Assembly (NCBI RefSeq): GCF_000238915.1
Contig: NZ_BAEG01000039.1
Span: 80,037-144,036 of the forward strand
Reading direction: 5' to 3'
DNA: 64,000 nucleotides
Source: Arthrobacter globiformis NBRC 12137
Lineage (GTDB): Bacteria; Actinomycetota; Actinomycetes; Actinomycetales; Micrococcaceae
Below the pieces are notes generated by a model. The model was not told the DNA's origin, did no database searches, and worked only from the letters and a program-made list of their open reading frames with translations. This document shows, one piece after another, positions 28,518 through 38,447 of this stretch; the stretch's first letter is position 1; every line of letters begins with the position of its first letter. Position numbers and translations under genes: made by a program.

Positions 28518-29531
28518 GTGAGCGAACCACGGAAGCTAGAGGTGCTGCGCGCCATCGTGGAGGACTATGTCCATTCCCGCGAACCTGTCGGCTCCAAAGC
28601 CCTGGTGGAACGGCACCACCTGGGCGTTTCCAGCGCCACCATCCGGAACGACATGGCGGCGCTGGAGGACGAGGGCCTGATTACGGCCCCGCACACCAGC
28701 GCCGGCAGGATTCCCACGGACAAGGGTTACCGCCTGTTCGTCGACCAGATCTCGGCGGTCAAGCCGCTCTCCCCGGCGGAGAAACGCGCCATCCAGACCC
28801 TCTTGGAGGGATCGGAGGACCTCGATGACGTCCTGGACCGGACGGCCCGGCTCCTGTCCCAACTGACCAACCAGGTCGCCGTCGTGCAGTACCCGCACCT
28901 GAGCCGCGCCGTGGTCCGGCACATTGAATTCGTGCTGCTGGCGCCGCGGAAGGTGCTGATCGTTCTGATCGCCGACTCCGGCAAGGTGGACCAGCGCGTC
29001 GTCGACGCCGGACAGGACCTGTCCGACGACACGCTCGCCTCCCTGCGCACCCGGTTCCTGACCGGCGTGGCCGGCACGCCGGTGGCCATCCTGCCCCAGC
29101 ACCTGGCCGCCGTCGTGGCCGGCTGCACGCCGGCCGAGCGCCCCGTTGCGATGGCCCTCGGCAAGGGACTGGAGGGCCTCGCCCACAACAGCCGGGAGGA
29201 CCGGATGGTCCTGGCCGGAACGGCCAACCTGGCGCGGTCCAACGTGGACTTCCCGCTCAGCATCGGACCCGTGCTGGAAGCCCTCGAGGAGCAGGTTGTG
29301 ATGCTGCGGCTCCTAAGCGACATGGCGCAGGACCCCCGGGGCGTGGCCGTCAGCATCGGCCGCGAAAACCCCTACGACGGGCTGGCCGAGGCGTCGGTGG
29401 TGGCCACCGGCTATGGCCCCGACGCCAGCGCCAAGGTGGGCATCCTTGGCCCCACCCGGATGGACTATCCCACCACCATGGCCGCCGTGCGCGCCGTGGC
29501 CCGCTACCTTTCGAGGATTCTGGGCCCGTGA
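28518..29531 (+). CDS. hrcA: Heat-inducible transcription repressor HrcA
   Basis: A 337-residue repressor of class I heat-shock genes, folding with the help of GroEL. Winged HTH at the N-terminus ([42 protein letters not shown]), then [22 protein letters not shown]-like domain and the C-terminal [24 protein letters not shown] 28518 is supported by AAAAGGAGG at 28503-28511. CIRCE lies just upstream. dnaJ follows 58 bp downstream. A frame continues upstream across CIRCE but has no SD. Confidence 0.96.
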   Translation: MSEPRKLEVLRAIVEDYVHSREPVGSKALVERHHLGVSSATIRNDMAALEDEGLITAPHTSAGRIPTDKGYRLFVDQISAVKPLSPAEKRAIQTLLEGSEDLDDVLDRTARLLSQLTNQVAVVQYPHLSRAVVRHIEFVLLAPRKVLIVLIADSGKVDQRVVDAGQDLSDDTLASLRTRFLTGVAGTPVAILPQHLAAVVAGCTPAERPVAMALGKGLEGLAHNSREDRMVLAGTANLARSNVDFPLSIGPVLEALEEQVVMLRLLSDMAQDPRGVAVSIGRENPYDGLAEASVVATGYGPDASAKVGILGPTRMDYPTTMAAVRAVARYLSRILGP

Positions 29532-29589
29532 CCGCACGCCCCGGACATCCTTTGACCACAGGCAGTACAACCAGGAAGAGATACGAACT

Positions 29590-30717
29590 TTGAGCAGCCA
29601 CTACGACGTTCTTGGAGTCTCCCCGGAAGCCACCGGCGAGGAGATCAAAAAGGCCTACCGCAAGCTGGCCCGCTCGCTTCACCCGGACGTCAACTCCGGG
29701 GAAGACGCAGCCGAACGGTTCAAGGCCGTCACCCACGCCTATGAAGTGTTGTCCGATCCGCAGAAGCGCAGGGTCTACGACACGACCGGTAACGAGAACG
29801 GCACCGACAACGGCTTCGGCGGCGGCGGTTACGCCGGCCAGGGCTTCGCGTTCCAGGACATCTTCGACACCTTCTTCGGCGCGGGCGGGACCTCCGGGCC
29901 CGCGTCCCGCGTCCGCCGCGGCCAGGACGCGCTCATCAGCGTCCGGATCGACCTGCGCGATGCCGTTTTCGGCGTCAACAAGAAGCTGGAAGTGGATACG
30001 GCCGTCACCTGCCCCACCTGTGAAGGCTCCTGCTGCCAGCCGGGCACGCATCCCGAGCGCTGCGACATCTGCGGCGGCAGCGGACAGGTTCAGCGGGCGG
30101 TCCGTTCCATCCTCGGCCAGGTCATGACCGCCGCTCCCTGCGGCTCATGCGAGGGCTTCGGCACGGTCATCAAGGACCCCTGCAACGAATGCAGCGGCCA
30201 GGGCCGCATCCGCAGCCGCCGTTCCCTGACCATCAAGGTTCCGGCCGGTGTGGCCACCGGAACGCGGATCCAGCTCTCCGGGCAGGGTGAGGCCGGCCCC
30301 GCGGGCGGCCCGTCCGGCGACCTTTACGTGGAAATCCGGGTCAACAACGATGCTACTTACGTCCGCGAGGGCGACGACCTCCACGCGACGCTGAACATTC
30401 CGATGACCGCCGCTGCCCTTGGCACGGAACTGAGCCTTGAAACCTTCGATGGCAAGCAGGAGATCGACGTCAAGGCGGGCACGCAGTCCGGCGAGATCAT
30501 CACCCTCCGAGGCCTCGGCGTCACCCACCTGCGGGGCTACGGCCGCGGCGACCTCAAGGTCCACCTGCAGGTGGAAACCCCGTCCAAGCTCGACCCCGCC
30601 CAGGAGGACCTGCTCCGGCAGCTGGCCAAGCTCCGCGGCGAGCAGTTCTCCGAGGGCAAGCTTGCAGCCAGCGGCGGCGTCTTCGCCAAACTGCGGGACC
30701 GCCTCGGTAACCTGTAG
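29590..30717 (+). CDS. dnaJ: Chaperone DnaJ (DnaJ2 type)
   Basis: A 375-residue type I J-protein, co-chaperone of DnaK. J domain [22 protein letters not shown] with the HPD signature (SLHPDVNSG), Gly/Phe-rich linker ([15 protein letters not shown]), four zinc-finger repeats ([32 protein letters not shown]) and the C-terminal substrate domains ([19 protein letters not shown]). The first repeat ends SC instead of the usual xG. TTG 29590 is the likely start, with AGGAAGAG ending 9 nt before; it opens the conserved J domain. In actinobacteria this hrcA-linked copy is the second DnaJ, separate from the dnaK operon copy. Confidence 0.95.
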   Translation: MSSHYDVLGVSPEATGEEIKKAYRKLARSLHPDVNSGEDAAERFKAVTHAYEVLSDPQKRRVYDTTGNENGTDNGFGGGGYAGQGFAFQDIFDTFFGAGGTSGPASRVRRGQDALISVRIDLRDAVFGVNKKLEVDTAVTCPTCEGSCCQPGTHPERCDICGGSGQVQRAVRSILGQVMTAAPCGSCEGFGTVIKDPCNECSGQGRIRSRRSLTIKVPAGVATGTRIQLSGQGEAGPAGGPSGDLYVEIRVNNDATYVREGDDLHATLNIPMTAAALGTELSLETFDGKQEIDVKAGTQSGEIITLRGLGVTHLRGYGRGDLKVHLQVETPSKLDPAQEDLLRQLAKLRGEQFSEGKLAASGGVFAKLRDRLGNL

Positions 30718-30719
30718 CG

Positions 30720-31490
30720 GTGAGCAACCCCCTATTCTTCACCCCGGCCGGCGCGCTGGACGGCACGGTTCCCGGTTCTCTGTTCGTCCTCGACGGCGCC
30801 GAGGCCCGGCACGCGGTGACCGTCAAGCGCCTGGCGGTGGGTGAGCAGGTGGACCTGGCCGACGGCGCCGGCAAACGCATCACGGGAACGGTGACCGGTG
30901 CCGCCCCCGCCGAGCTGACGGTCGAATGCACCTCCGTCAGCGTGGAACCGCGGCCGGACGTGCGCCTGGTCCTGGTCCAGGCCCTCGCCAAGGGTGACCG
31001 GGATGAGCTTGCGATCGAAACAGCCACCGAGTTGGGGATCGACGCCGTGATTCCCTGGCAGTCCGAACGGTCCATCGTCAGGTGGAAGGGTGACCGGGCG
31101 GCCAAGGCGCACGGGAAATGGCAGTCCACCGTGGCTGCGGCTGCTAAGCAGGCGCGCCGCGCCTGGATCCCTGAGGTGCGTCCCGCCGTCGACACCCAGG
31201 CCCTGGCAAAGACCGTGGCGGAAGCCGGCCTTGCCGTGATCCTGCACGAAGATGCAGTGACGCCGCTGCGGCGGGTCCTCGGCAAGTGGTCGGAGGAGCG
31301 CCAGGAGGCGGCCGGCTCCGGAGAGATCCTCCTCATCGTTGGTCCCGAAGGGGGCATCAGTCCCCGGGAGGTCACCCGGCTGTGCAGTGCCGGGGCGGTC
31401 ACGGCGCTGTTGGGTCCGCACGTCCTGCGGTCATCGACGGCGGGACCGGCCGGCGTCGTGGTAGCAAGCGACGTCCTGGGCCGCTGGTAG
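30720..31490 (+). CDS. rsmE: 16S rRNA m3U1498 methyltransferase
   Basis: A 256-residue SPOUT methyltransferase modifying U1498 of 16S rRNA. N-terminal PUA-like part (HAVTVKRLAVGEQVDLADGAG) and the C-terminal trefoil-knot SAM site: LLIVGPEGGISPREVTRL and ALLGPHVLRSSTAG. GTG 30720 starts 2 nt after the dnaJ stop, so translation is coupled. The hrcA-dnaJ-rsmE order is conserved in Gram-positive bacteria. The gene faces the GerMN lipoprotein gene. Confidence 0.95.
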   Translation: MSNPLFFTPAGALDGTVPGSLFVLDGAEARHAVTVKRLAVGEQVDLADGAGKRITGTVTGAAPAELTVECTSVSVEPRPDVRLVLVQALAKGDRDELAIETATELGIDAVIPWQSERSIVRWKGDRAAKAHGKWQSTVAAAAKQARRAWIPEVRPAVDTQALAKTVAEAGLAVILHEDAVTPLRRVLGKWSEERQEAAGSGEILLIVGPEGGISPREVTRLCSAGAVTALLGPHVLRSSTAGPAGVVVASDVLGRW

Positions 31491-31534
31491 CCTCAACCAG
31501 CGAACGGCGCTAGCGACCGGTGAACGGTAAGCCC

Positions 31535-31567
31535 AGCGCACTCGGGGACTTAGCGCACTGGGGACTT
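31535..31567. repeat. Two tandem 16-17-bp units
   Basis: AGCGCACTCGGGGACTT (31535-31551) and AGCGCACTGGGGACTT (31552-31567), between the convergent rsmE and GerMN genes; the second unit ends inside the GerMN stop codon. A related GGTGAACGG motif flanks it on both sides. Confidence 0.7.
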
Positions 31568-32483
31568 AGCGAACGGTGAACCCGCGCGTGTCCACGTTGA
31601 GTTCGTCTTCAGGCTTGCCCGGGTCGATCTGGGAGACCCGCACCTCGTAGTTGCCGGGCGCGAGATTGACCGTGATGCCGAAGACTCCGGAGGCGGCGGG
31701 ATCCGAGGCCGCCGTGGCCTCCCCGGTCAGGTAGCTTTCCTTGTCGCCGTTGTCCTGGACCTTGAGGATGCGCCAGTGGAGTTTGCCGTTGGGGACGGTG
31801 CTTCGTCCGGAGATCTTGACCCGGCCGTCGCTGACTTCGGTGCCCTGCTGCGGATCGATGATCCACACCGGCGCCACCATTCCGGCACTGCGCGACGTGG
31901 GGGCACCGAGCTTGACGTGCTTGAAGGCCAGGTAATCGGTGTGCCCGTCCACCAGGATCACTACCTCGATCTGCTGGCCGGCGTCAATCAGGCCAGAACT
32001 GGCCCCCGCGGCGGTTGCGGTGTATACCAGTTGCTGGATGGCCCGCTGGGCCATGTCCGCGTCGAGGTTGCTGTTGAAGGCATCGGCGGAAACGTCCACG
32101 GTAATGACGTTGGTGCCCGAGATCGACGTCGCGAGGTTCTTGGGGTTCTGCCACGGCGTGAAGAAGTCCGGATCCAGCGGTGTCTCCGACATCATGGCGC
32201 GAAGGGCCCGCGTGATCGGGTTCTCATCGTCCGGCACGTCGCGGAACTCGCGGTACAGGAACACGTTGCTGTTGCTGCGCCCGATCCAGTAGACCGGCGC
32301 CTTGTTCGAGGACTGCGTCGTTTCCAGTGGCGCGCTGGTAGTGGGGACGCCGTCCGTGCCCGCCGCCCGGCGCGACGAGGACGTCGGAGAGTTGGCGGAG
32401 GTCACCGCAGGGTCAGGATCGGCGATGCACCCGGACATCAGCAGGGCAGCCGGAAGCAGCGCGGAGAGCAGCACGGAGCGCAT
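31566..32483 (-). CDS. GerMN-domain lipoprotein with Gmad2 immunoglobulin-like domain
   Basis: A 305-residue lipoprotein: signal peptide with lipobox LLMSGC (Cys about residue 18), a Ser/Thr-rich linker, a GerMN domain (VYWIGRSNSNVFLYREFRDV to IQQLVYTATAAG) and a C-terminal Gmad2 domain (VWIIDPQQGTEVSDGRVKISG to YEVRVSQID). GerMN proteins were named from spore germination and sporulation proteins, but also occur, as here, in non-sporulating actinobacteria (the mycobacterial LpqB group has a GerMN part). A cell-envelope role is inferred. ATG 32483 is chosen for the signal peptide; upstream in-frame codons are unconserved. Confidence 0.85.
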   Translation of the reverse strand: MRSVLLSALLPAALLMSGCIADPDPAVTSANSPTSSSRRAAGTDGVPTTSAPLETTQSSNKAPVYWIGRSNSNVFLYREFRDVPDDENPITRALRAMMSETPLDPDFFTPWQNPKNLATSISGTNVITVDVSADAFNSNLDADMAQRAIQQLVYTATAAGASSGLIDAGQQIEVVILVDGHTDYLAFKHVKLGAPTSRSAGMVAPVWIIDPQQGTEVSDGRVKISGRSTVPNGKLHWRILKVQDNGDKESYLTGEATAASDPAASGVFGITVNLAPGNYEVRVSQIDPGKPEDELNVDTRGFTVR

Positions 32484-32828
32484 CCGCGGTACTTTCCGTC
32501 CCGGAGTTCCTTGCTGACTGATGCTGGCGATCCCTTCGAATAGGCAGTTGCTGGCGGGCAGGCCGGACCGTTTCCGGCGAGCTCCTTTTCCAGCATTACA
32601 CGAGTCTTTGGGGCACAGCGTGCCTTTCGCGGCAGGCGGCCGAACTGCAACGGGAACGATATGAGGCCGATACAAAGTTGATACCTAATTGCGGGAACGC
32701 GTTACGGAATTGCGGTCCGCTGTGACCTTCCGGGACGGCTGGCCGAGGCGTGCGCTGGCGTAAGATGTAAAGACACAAACGAGTTATATTCCGAACTGGA
32801 GGGAACTGAAGGCCTGCGGGCCGTCACC
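32484..32828. other. 345-bp divergent intergenic region (GerMN lipoprotein / phoH)
   Basis: No gene recognised. TAAGAT (32761-32766) could be a -10 for phoH, without a convincing -35. An AT-richer stretch (about 32660-32700) and several short imperfect repeats (cgggaacg at about 32650 and 32692) may hold promoters for both divergent genes. Confidence 0.3.
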
Positions 32829-33929
32829 ATGACTGAATCAGCTAACGGAAAGCGCCGCCTCAACACGGGGGACCGAACCACGGGCGAATTCCCCCATACT
32901 CTTCCCGGTGTCCGGACGGAGGTGGTCATCTTCGATAACTCTGATCAGATGGTGCAGTCGCTGGGAAGCCACGACGAGGCCCTCCGCTTCATCGAGGACC
33001 AGTTTCCGGCCGTCAGTTTCCACGTCCGCGGCAACGAACTCTCCATCAACGGACCCGCGGCCGATGTTCCGCGGATCATGCGCCTGCTCCACGAGGTCCG
33101 GGGGCTCGTGGCCCGCGGCACCATTATTACGCCGGCAGTTCTCCAGCAGCTGGTTTCGCTGCTCCGCAGCCAGTCGCTGCAGAACCCGGTAGAGGTGCTG
33201 ACGCACGACATCCTGTCCAGCCGCGGCAAAACCATCAGGCCCAAGACGCTGAACCAGAAGAACTACGTGGACGCCATCGACGCGAACACGGTGATCTTCG
33301 GGATCGGCCCCGCCGGTACCGGCAAGACCTACCTCGCGGTGGCCAAGGCGGTGCAGGCCCTGCAGCAGAAGGAAGTCAGCCGGATCATCCTCACCCGCCC
33401 CGCCGTCGAAGCGGGCGAGCGGCTCGGCTTCCTGCCCGGCACGCTCAGCGACAAGATCGACCCGTACCTGCGCCCGCTGTACGACGCGCTGCACGACATG
33501 ATGGACCCCGAGTCCATCCCCCGGCTGATGGCGGCCGGAACCATCGAAGTGGCGCCGCTGGCCTACATGCGGGGCCGGACACTGAATGACGCCTTCATCA
33601 TTCTTGACGAGGCACAGAACACCACGCCGGAACAGATGAAAATGTTCCTGACCCGCCTCGGCTTCGGCTCCAAGATGGTGGTCACCGGCGACGTCACGCA
33701 GGTGGACCTTCCGTTCGGAACCCGCTCCGGCCTGCGCATCGTCGAGGAGATCCTCACCGGAATCGACGACGTCAGCTTCTCCGTTCTGGACGCCGCCGAC
33801 GTCGTCCGCCACCGCCTGGTGGGGGACATCGTCAACGCCTACAGCATCTGGGACGAAGCACAACGCAACCGGGTCAAGCATTCCGTTCCCCGGGAACGAC
33901 GGGAGAGCACGCATGAGCATCGAAGTTAA
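32829..33929 (+). CDS. phoH: PhoH family ATPase
   Basis: A 366-residue P-loop ATPase. N-terminal KH-like region (FIEDQFPAVSFHVRGNELSINGP), Walker A GIGPAGTGKTYLAVAKA, then ILTRPAVEAGERLGFLPG and Walker B FIILDEAQNTTPEQMKMFLTR, with the sensor VTGDVTQVDLP. PhoH-like proteins are linked to RNA metabolism by their conserved neighbourhood with ybeY; a ribonuclease/helicase role is shown only for PhoH2. It overlaps ybeY by 17 nt and heads a tightly coupled run phoH-ybeY-CNNM/CBS-era. Confidence 0.95.
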   Translation: MTESANGKRRLNTGDRTTGEFPHTLPGVRTEVVIFDNSDQMVQSLGSHDEALRFIEDQFPAVSFHVRGNELSINGPAADVPRIMRLLHEVRGLVARGTIITPAVLQQLVSLLRSQSLQNPVEVLTHDILSSRGKTIRPKTLNQKNYVDAIDANTVIFGIGPAGTGKTYLAVAKAVQALQQKEVSRIILTRPAVEAGERLGFLPGTLSDKIDPYLRPLYDALHDMMDPESIPRLMAAGTIEVAPLAYMRGRTLNDAFIILDEAQNTTPEQMKMFLTRLGFGSKMVVTGDVTQVDLPFGTRSGLRIVEEILTGIDDVSFSVLDAADVVRHRLVGDIVNAYSIWDEAQRNRVKHSVPRERRESTHEHRS

Positions 33930-34386
33930 CAACGAGTCCGGCATCCAGGTGGACGAAGCCCAGCTGGTGGCGCTGGCACGCTTCATCTTCGAGCAGCTGT
34001 ACATCCATCCGCAGGCGGAGCTGTCCATCCTGCTGGTAGACGAGCCGGCCATGGAAAAACTGCACATCGAACTCATGGATGAGCCCGGAGCCACCGACGT
34101 GCTCTCCGTACCCATGGACGAGCTCACCCCGGGAACCCCGGACAAGCCGACCCCGCAGGGCATGCTTGGCGACATCGCGATCTGCCCGCAGGTGGCCGAG
34201 GTCCAGGCCCGCAACGCCGGACACTCCACGCAGGACGAGATGCTGCTCCTGACCACGCACGGAATCCTCCACCTGCTCGGCTATGACCACGCCGAACCCG
34301 AGGAGAAGGCAGAAATGTTCGGCCTGCAGCGCGACCTGCTGACGGCATTCACCGGCAAAGAAGCACCGGCCGAGACCACCCAGTGA
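33913..34386 (+). CDS. ybeY: Endoribonuclease YbeY
   Basis: A 157-residue metal-dependent endoribonuclease for 16S rRNA 3' maturation and ribosome quality control. The zinc motif is HGILHLLGYDHAEPEE (three His), preceded by GATDVLSVPMDE and GDIAICPQVAE. The start lies 17 nt inside phoH. CGGGAGAGC precedes the ATG. Stop overlaps the next gene's GTG. Confidence 0.96.
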   Translation: MSIEVNNESGIQVDEAQLVALARFIFEQLYIHPQAELSILLVDEPAMEKLHIELMDEPGATDVLSVPMDELTPGTPDKPTPQGMLGDIAICPQVAEVQARNAGHSTQDEMLLLTTHGILHLLGYDHAEPEEKAEMFGLQRDLLTAFTGKEAPAETTQ

Positions 34387-35726
34387 CCTCCCTGCTCCTT
34401 GTCTGCATGGCGCTGGCGTTTCTCGGTGCCGCAGCGCTGCTGACTGCTGCCGAGGCGGCGTTCAGCTTTCTCCCGCGCCACGACGCCGAGCAGGCGGTGC
34501 AGGGGAGCCAGGGCCCGGCCCTGCGGAGGATCCTGGATCAGCCGATGACGCACATGCGTGCCCTGCGTTTCTGGCGGATCTGGTTCGAATCGGCCTCCGC
34601 CGTGGCCGTGGCTGTCCTGCTTTACAGCCTGCTGGACAGCGTCTGGCTGGCCGGCCTGGCCGCCACAGGCATCATGGCGATTCTCGGGTTTGTGCTGGTG
34701 GGGGTCTCGCCGCGCCAGCTGGGCCGTTCGCACCCGGCGGCCGTGGCGCAGTATTCGGCGTCACTGGTCCGGTTCCTGGCCTGGATCCTCGGACCCATCC
34801 CCGCCTGGCTGGTCCGGCTGGGCAGCTCGGTGGCCCCGGGTTCGCCCAACGGGGACGACTCCTACTTCAGCGAGGAGGAGTTCCGCGAACTGGTTGACCG
34901 GGCCACCGAGTCGGACATGATCGAGGACAACGAGGCCGAACTCATCCAGTCCGTCTTCGAATTCGGTGACACCCTGGTCCGCGCGGTCATGGTGCCGCGG
35001 ACGGACATCCTAACCATCGACGCCGGTTCGAGCCTGCACAGCGCGATGGCCCTTTTCCTGCGGTCCGGCTATTCCAGGATCCCCGTCATCGGCGAAAACA
35101 CGGACCAGATCCTGGGCATCATCTACCTCAAGGATGTGGCCGCCGCGATCCACAGCATGGACCCGGAGGCCGAACCGCCCGTGGTGGATGCACTGGCCCG
35201 TGAGGTCCGTTACGTTCCGGATTCCAAGCCGGTGAGCGACCTCCTGCGGGAACTCCAGAAGGAATCCACCCACGTGGCCATCGTCATCGACGAATACGGC
35301 GGCACCGCAGGGCTGGTGACGCTCGAGGACCTGATCGAAGAGCTCGTCGGCGAAATCGTGGATGAATACGACTCCGAGAGCGCCGCCGTCGTCGACCTGG
35401 GCGACGGCACGTACCGGGTAAGTGCCCGGATGGGGATCGACGATCTGGGCGAGCTGTTCGGCATCGAACTGGACGACGACGAGGTGGACACCGTGGGCGG
35501 CCTGCTGGCCAAGGCCCTCGGGCGGGTCCCGATAGTGGGCAGTGCCGTGGACGTCGACGGCGTTTCGCTGCGCGCCGAGCGGCTGGAAGGCCGCCGGAAC
35601 CGTGTCAGCCACATCATTGCGGGCGCCGCCCCTAAAGGCCCCGTTCCACAAAATACTGACCTTGAAGAACTTCTCGACGAGGCCGAATCAATGCAACAGG
35701 GAGTTCCACGTGAGCAAGCAGAATAA
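34383..35726 (+). CDS. CNNM/CorC-type membrane protein with CBS pair
   Basis: A 447-residue protein: an N-terminal DUF21/CNNM membrane domain of three to four helices (1-190), a CBS pair (VMVPRTDILTIDAGSSLHSAM to THVAIVIDEYGGTAGLVTLEDLIEELVGEI) and a C-terminal CorC_HlyC domain (LFGIELDDDEVDTVGGLLAKALGR). Annotated in many genomes as hemolysin; the structural work on the family supports Mg2+ transport instead. GTG start overlaps the ybeY stop (GTGA). Its last codons overlap era by 17 nt. Confidence 0.92.
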   Translation: MTSLLLVCMALAFLGAAALLTAAEAAFSFLPRHDAEQAVQGSQGPALRRILDQPMTHMRALRFWRIWFESASAVAVAVLLYSLLDSVWLAGLAATGIMAILGFVLVGVSPRQLGRSHPAAVAQYSASLVRFLAWILGPIPAWLVRLGSSVAPGSPNGDDSYFSEEEFRELVDRATESDMIEDNEAELIQSVFEFGDTLVRAVMVPRTDILTIDAGSSLHSAMALFLRSGYSRIPVIGENTDQILGIIYLKDVAAAIHSMDPEAEPPVVDALAREVRYVPDSKPVSDLLRELQKESTHVAIVIDEYGGTAGLVTLEDLIEELVGEIVDEYDSESAAVVDLGDGTYRVSARMGIDDLGELFGIELDDDEVDTVGGLLAKALGRVPIVGSAVDVDGVSLRAERLEGRRNRVSHIIAGAAPKGPVPQNTDLEELLDEAESMQQGVPREQAE

Positions 35727-36669
35727 GGCCGACGGCGGCGAGCCGTTCGGCGGGTACCATGCCGGATTCGCGGTGCTGGTGGGCCGCCCCAACGCGGGCA
35801 AATCCACCCTCACCAACGCCCTGGTGGGCAAGAAGGTGGCCATCACGTCAGCCAAGCCGCAGACCACGCGGCACACCATCCGCGGAATCGTCCACCGCGA
35901 GGACGCCCAGCTGATCCTCGTTGACACCCCGGGCCTGCACCGGCCCCGCACGCTGCTGGGCAAGCGGCTTAACGACCTCGTGGCGGACACGCTCTCAGAA
36001 GTGGACGCGATCGGGTTCTGCATCCCCGCCAACGAGAAGATCGGCCCCGGTGACAAGTTCATTGCCGCCCAGCTCGCCGCCGTCGGCCGCAAGCCGGTGA
36101 TTGCCCTTGTCACCAAGGCAGACCTGGTGGACCGGCAGGCCCTGACGGAGCAGCTGCTGGCCGTCGCCGAGCTCGGCAGGGAAGTGCTGGGCGAGGACGG
36201 CTGGAAGGACATTGTTCCGGTTTCGGCTGCGGACGGGTTCCAGGTGGGCACGGTGGCGGACGTCCTGATCAGCCACATGCCGCCGTCGCCTCCGCTCTAT
36301 CCGGACGGCGAGCTGACCGATGAGCCGGAGGCGGTCATGGTGGCCGAACTCATCCGGGAGGCCGCCCTGGAGGGTGTCCGCGACGAGCTGCCCCACTCAC
36401 TGGCCGTGGTCGTGGAGGAAATCGTTCCGCGCGAGGGCCGGACCGAAGACAACCCGCTCCTCGACGTCCGCGTCAACCTTTACGTGGAGCGCCCGTCGCA
36501 GAAGGCAATCATCATCGGCAAGGGCGGAAGCCGTCTGCGGGAGGTCGGCACCAACGCCCGGAAGGGCATTGAGGCGCTCTTGGGCACCCGCATCTATCTC
36601 GACCTGCACGTTAAGGTGGCCAAGGACTGGCAGCGCGACCCGAAGCAGCTGGTGAAGCTCGGGTTCTGA
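35710..36669 (+). CDS. era: GTPase Era
   Basis: A 319-residue GTPase acting in 30S assembly. G1 VGRPNAGKSTLTNAL, switch I with QTTRHTIRGI, G3 DTPGLHRPR, G4 VTKADL, and a C-terminal KH domain with IIGKGGSRLREVGTNARKGIE that binds the 16S 3' end, the same site YbeY processes. GTG 35710 begins 17 nt before the upstream stop, with AGGGAG about 8 nt before it. Last gene of the overlapping phoH-ybeY-CNNM-era run. Confidence 0.97.
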   Translation: MSKQNKADGGEPFGGYHAGFAVLVGRPNAGKSTLTNALVGKKVAITSAKPQTTRHTIRGIVHREDAQLILVDTPGLHRPRTLLGKRLNDLVADTLSEVDAIGFCIPANEKIGPGDKFIAAQLAAVGRKPVIALVTKADLVDRQALTEQLLAVAELGREVLGEDGWKDIVPVSAADGFQVGTVADVLISHMPPSPPLYPDGELTDEPEAVMVAELIREAALEGVRDELPHSLAVVVEEIVPREGRTEDNPLLDVRVNLYVERPSQKAIIIGKGGSRLREVGTNARKGIEALLGTRIYLDLHVKVAKDWQRDPKQLVKLGF

Positions 36670-36796
36670 CCCGCTGCCGCCCGCAATCCGGGGCCGGCGT
36701 CTGCGCGCCGGGCCGCGAACGCTGGATTTCCGGCGTTTTCCCAGAAACGGCTACTAAAATAGGCCGGATCCCATTTTTTCGAGGAAGGTACACCCT

Positions 36797-38380
36797 GTGG
36801 TGCGACGCCGCGACAACCGCGCCCAAGGACCGGGCACTCCCGCCCGTTCCGAGCCAGCTGCCCGGCATGCCGAGGACTCCCGGCTGGGCGCTGCCCGGCA
36901 CCTGAATGTGCGCCACATGCCCGCGTGGCTCAAGGTGACCACCGCCGTCGTTGCTGTGGTCCTGGCCGGCGGCCTGGCCTTTGCCGGCTACTGGTACTTC
37001 CGGCTGCAGTCCAACATCTCCACGGCGGCACTGGGCGCCGGAAGCAGCCGCACCGACACCACGGACGACGCCACCGGCAGGCTGCAGATCCTGATCCTGG
37101 GCTCCGACACCCGCGACGGCAAGAACTCGAATTACGGCAGCACCGAGGATTCCACCGGCTACGGCAATTCCGACGTCATGATGCTGATGGACATCTCTGA
37201 GGACAACAAGCGGGTCAACGTCATCAGCTTCCCCCGCGACCTGCTGGTGGACATTCCCAAGTGCACCGACCAGAAGACCGGCAAGCAGTACGCGGCGCGC
37301 AGCGGCATCATGATCAATGAAGCCATGAAAGAGGCCGGCATCGGCTGCGCCGTGGACACGGTCAACAAGCTGACCGGCATGGAGGTGGACTACTTCATGA
37401 TGGCCGACTTCAACGCCGTCAAGGAGCTGTCAAACGCGGTGGGCGGTGTGTCGGTCTGCATCAGCGACGCCGTCTATGACCCCGACTCGCGGCTGCGGCT
37501 GCCCAAGGGCACCTCCCAGGTGCAGGGTGAACAGGCTCTGGCGTTCCTCCGCACCCGCCACGCCTTCGGCGACGGCGGCGACCTCGGCCGCATCAAGGCG
37601 CAGCAGGGCTTCCTGTCCTCGCTGACAAGGAAGATCAAGGACGACGGCACCCTCTCCAACCCGGCGAAGCTGCTGAACATCGCCGACGTCATCACCAAGA
37701 ACCTGACCGTCGACGACGGACTCTCCTCCGTACCGTCGATGATCACCATCGCCAACCGGCTGAAGACGATCGACGTCGGCAAGGTCGCCTTTGTGGCGCT
37801 GCCGACCGTCCCGGCCGCGAGCGATCCCAACCGGCTGGAAGCCGCGCAGCCGGCGTCCTCCCAGCTGTTCGCTGCCCTGCGCAAGGACATCGACCTGACG
37901 GACCCGGACGGGAAGGAAACCCCTTCACCCTCGGCGACGCCCAAACCGTCGGCCAGCTCCACTCCGACGGCCACGCCCAAGCCCACCCCGACGGCGGCGC
38001 CGTACGACAAGGCACTGCAACCCGTCACGGTGGCCAACGGAACCGGCTCAGCCACCAGGACGCAGGAAATCGTTGAGGCCGTTGTTGCCGGCGGCTTCAC
38101 CCAGGTGGGGCAGCTGGAGGCCGACGCCACGGCAAAGACCATGGTGTACTACGGACCCGAGTTCGCGGACGTCGCCGCGGATGTGGCAGCCCTGTTCGGT
38201 ATTCCGGCCGCCCAAGTGGCGCCGTCCTCCGGCGTTGCGGGCGTGCAGCTGTACCTCGGCAGCGACTTCCCGTCCGGAACCAAGTACGGCAAGGCAACGG
38301 TTCCCAAGGACATCGTCAACCAGACAGCCAGCGATACCGTTTGCCAGCAGGCAAACCCGGAGCTGATCGTCCAGCAGTGA
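36797..38380 (+). CDS. LytR-CpsA-Psr (LCP) family transferase with LytR_C domain
   Basis: A 527-residue membrane-anchored enzyme. A basic cytoplasmic N-terminus, one membrane helix (VTTAVVAVVLAGGLAFAGYWYF, about 46-67), then the extracellular LCP domain: LILGSDTRDGKN, SDVMMLMDISEDNKRVNVISFPRD, with the conserved Arg and Asp residues for pyrophosphate binding. A Pro/Thr/Ser linker (about 375-400) leads to a LytR_C domain (VTVANGTGSATRTQEIVEAVVAGG). LCP proteins join glycopolymers to peptidoglycan (or arabinogalactan in mycolate bacteria). GTG start with GAGGAAGG 8 nt upstream. Confidence 0.92.
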   Translation: MVRRRDNRAQGPGTPARSEPAARHAEDSRLGAARHLNVRHMPAWLKVTTAVVAVVLAGGLAFAGYWYFRLQSNISTAALGAGSSRTDTTDDATGRLQILILGSDTRDGKNSNYGSTEDSTGYGNSDVMMLMDISEDNKRVNVISFPRDLLVDIPKCTDQKTGKQYAARSGIMINEAMKEAGIGCAVDTVNKLTGMEVDYFMMADFNAVKELSNAVGGVSVCISDAVYDPDSRLRLPKGTSQVQGEQALAFLRTRHAFGDGGDLGRIKAQQGFLSSLTRKIKDDGTLSNPAKLLNIADVITKNLTVDDGLSSVPSMITIANRLKTIDVGKVAFVALPTVPAASDPNRLEAAQPASSQLFAALRKDIDLTDPDGKETPSPSATPKPSASSTPTATPKPTPTAAPYDKALQPVTVANGTGSATRTQEIVEAVVAGGFTQVGQLEADATAKTMVYYGPEFADVAADVAALFGIPAAQVAPSSGVAGVQLYLGSDFPSGTKYGKATVPKDIVNQTASDTVCQQANPELIVQQ

Positions 38381-38402
38381 ACATCCAATAACCGGACACA
38401 AA

Positions 38403-38441
38403 AAATGCCGGGCCGCCCCGAACGGGGGCGGCCCGGCATTT
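38403..38441. terminator. Bidirectional terminator, LCP gene / M13 peptidase gene
   Basis: Perfect 17-bp stem (38403-38419 with 38425-38441), 5-nt loop, flanked by A-run on the left and TTT on the right. It sits between convergent stops and can terminate both strands. Confidence 0.92.
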
Positions 38442-38447
38442 CTGCAC

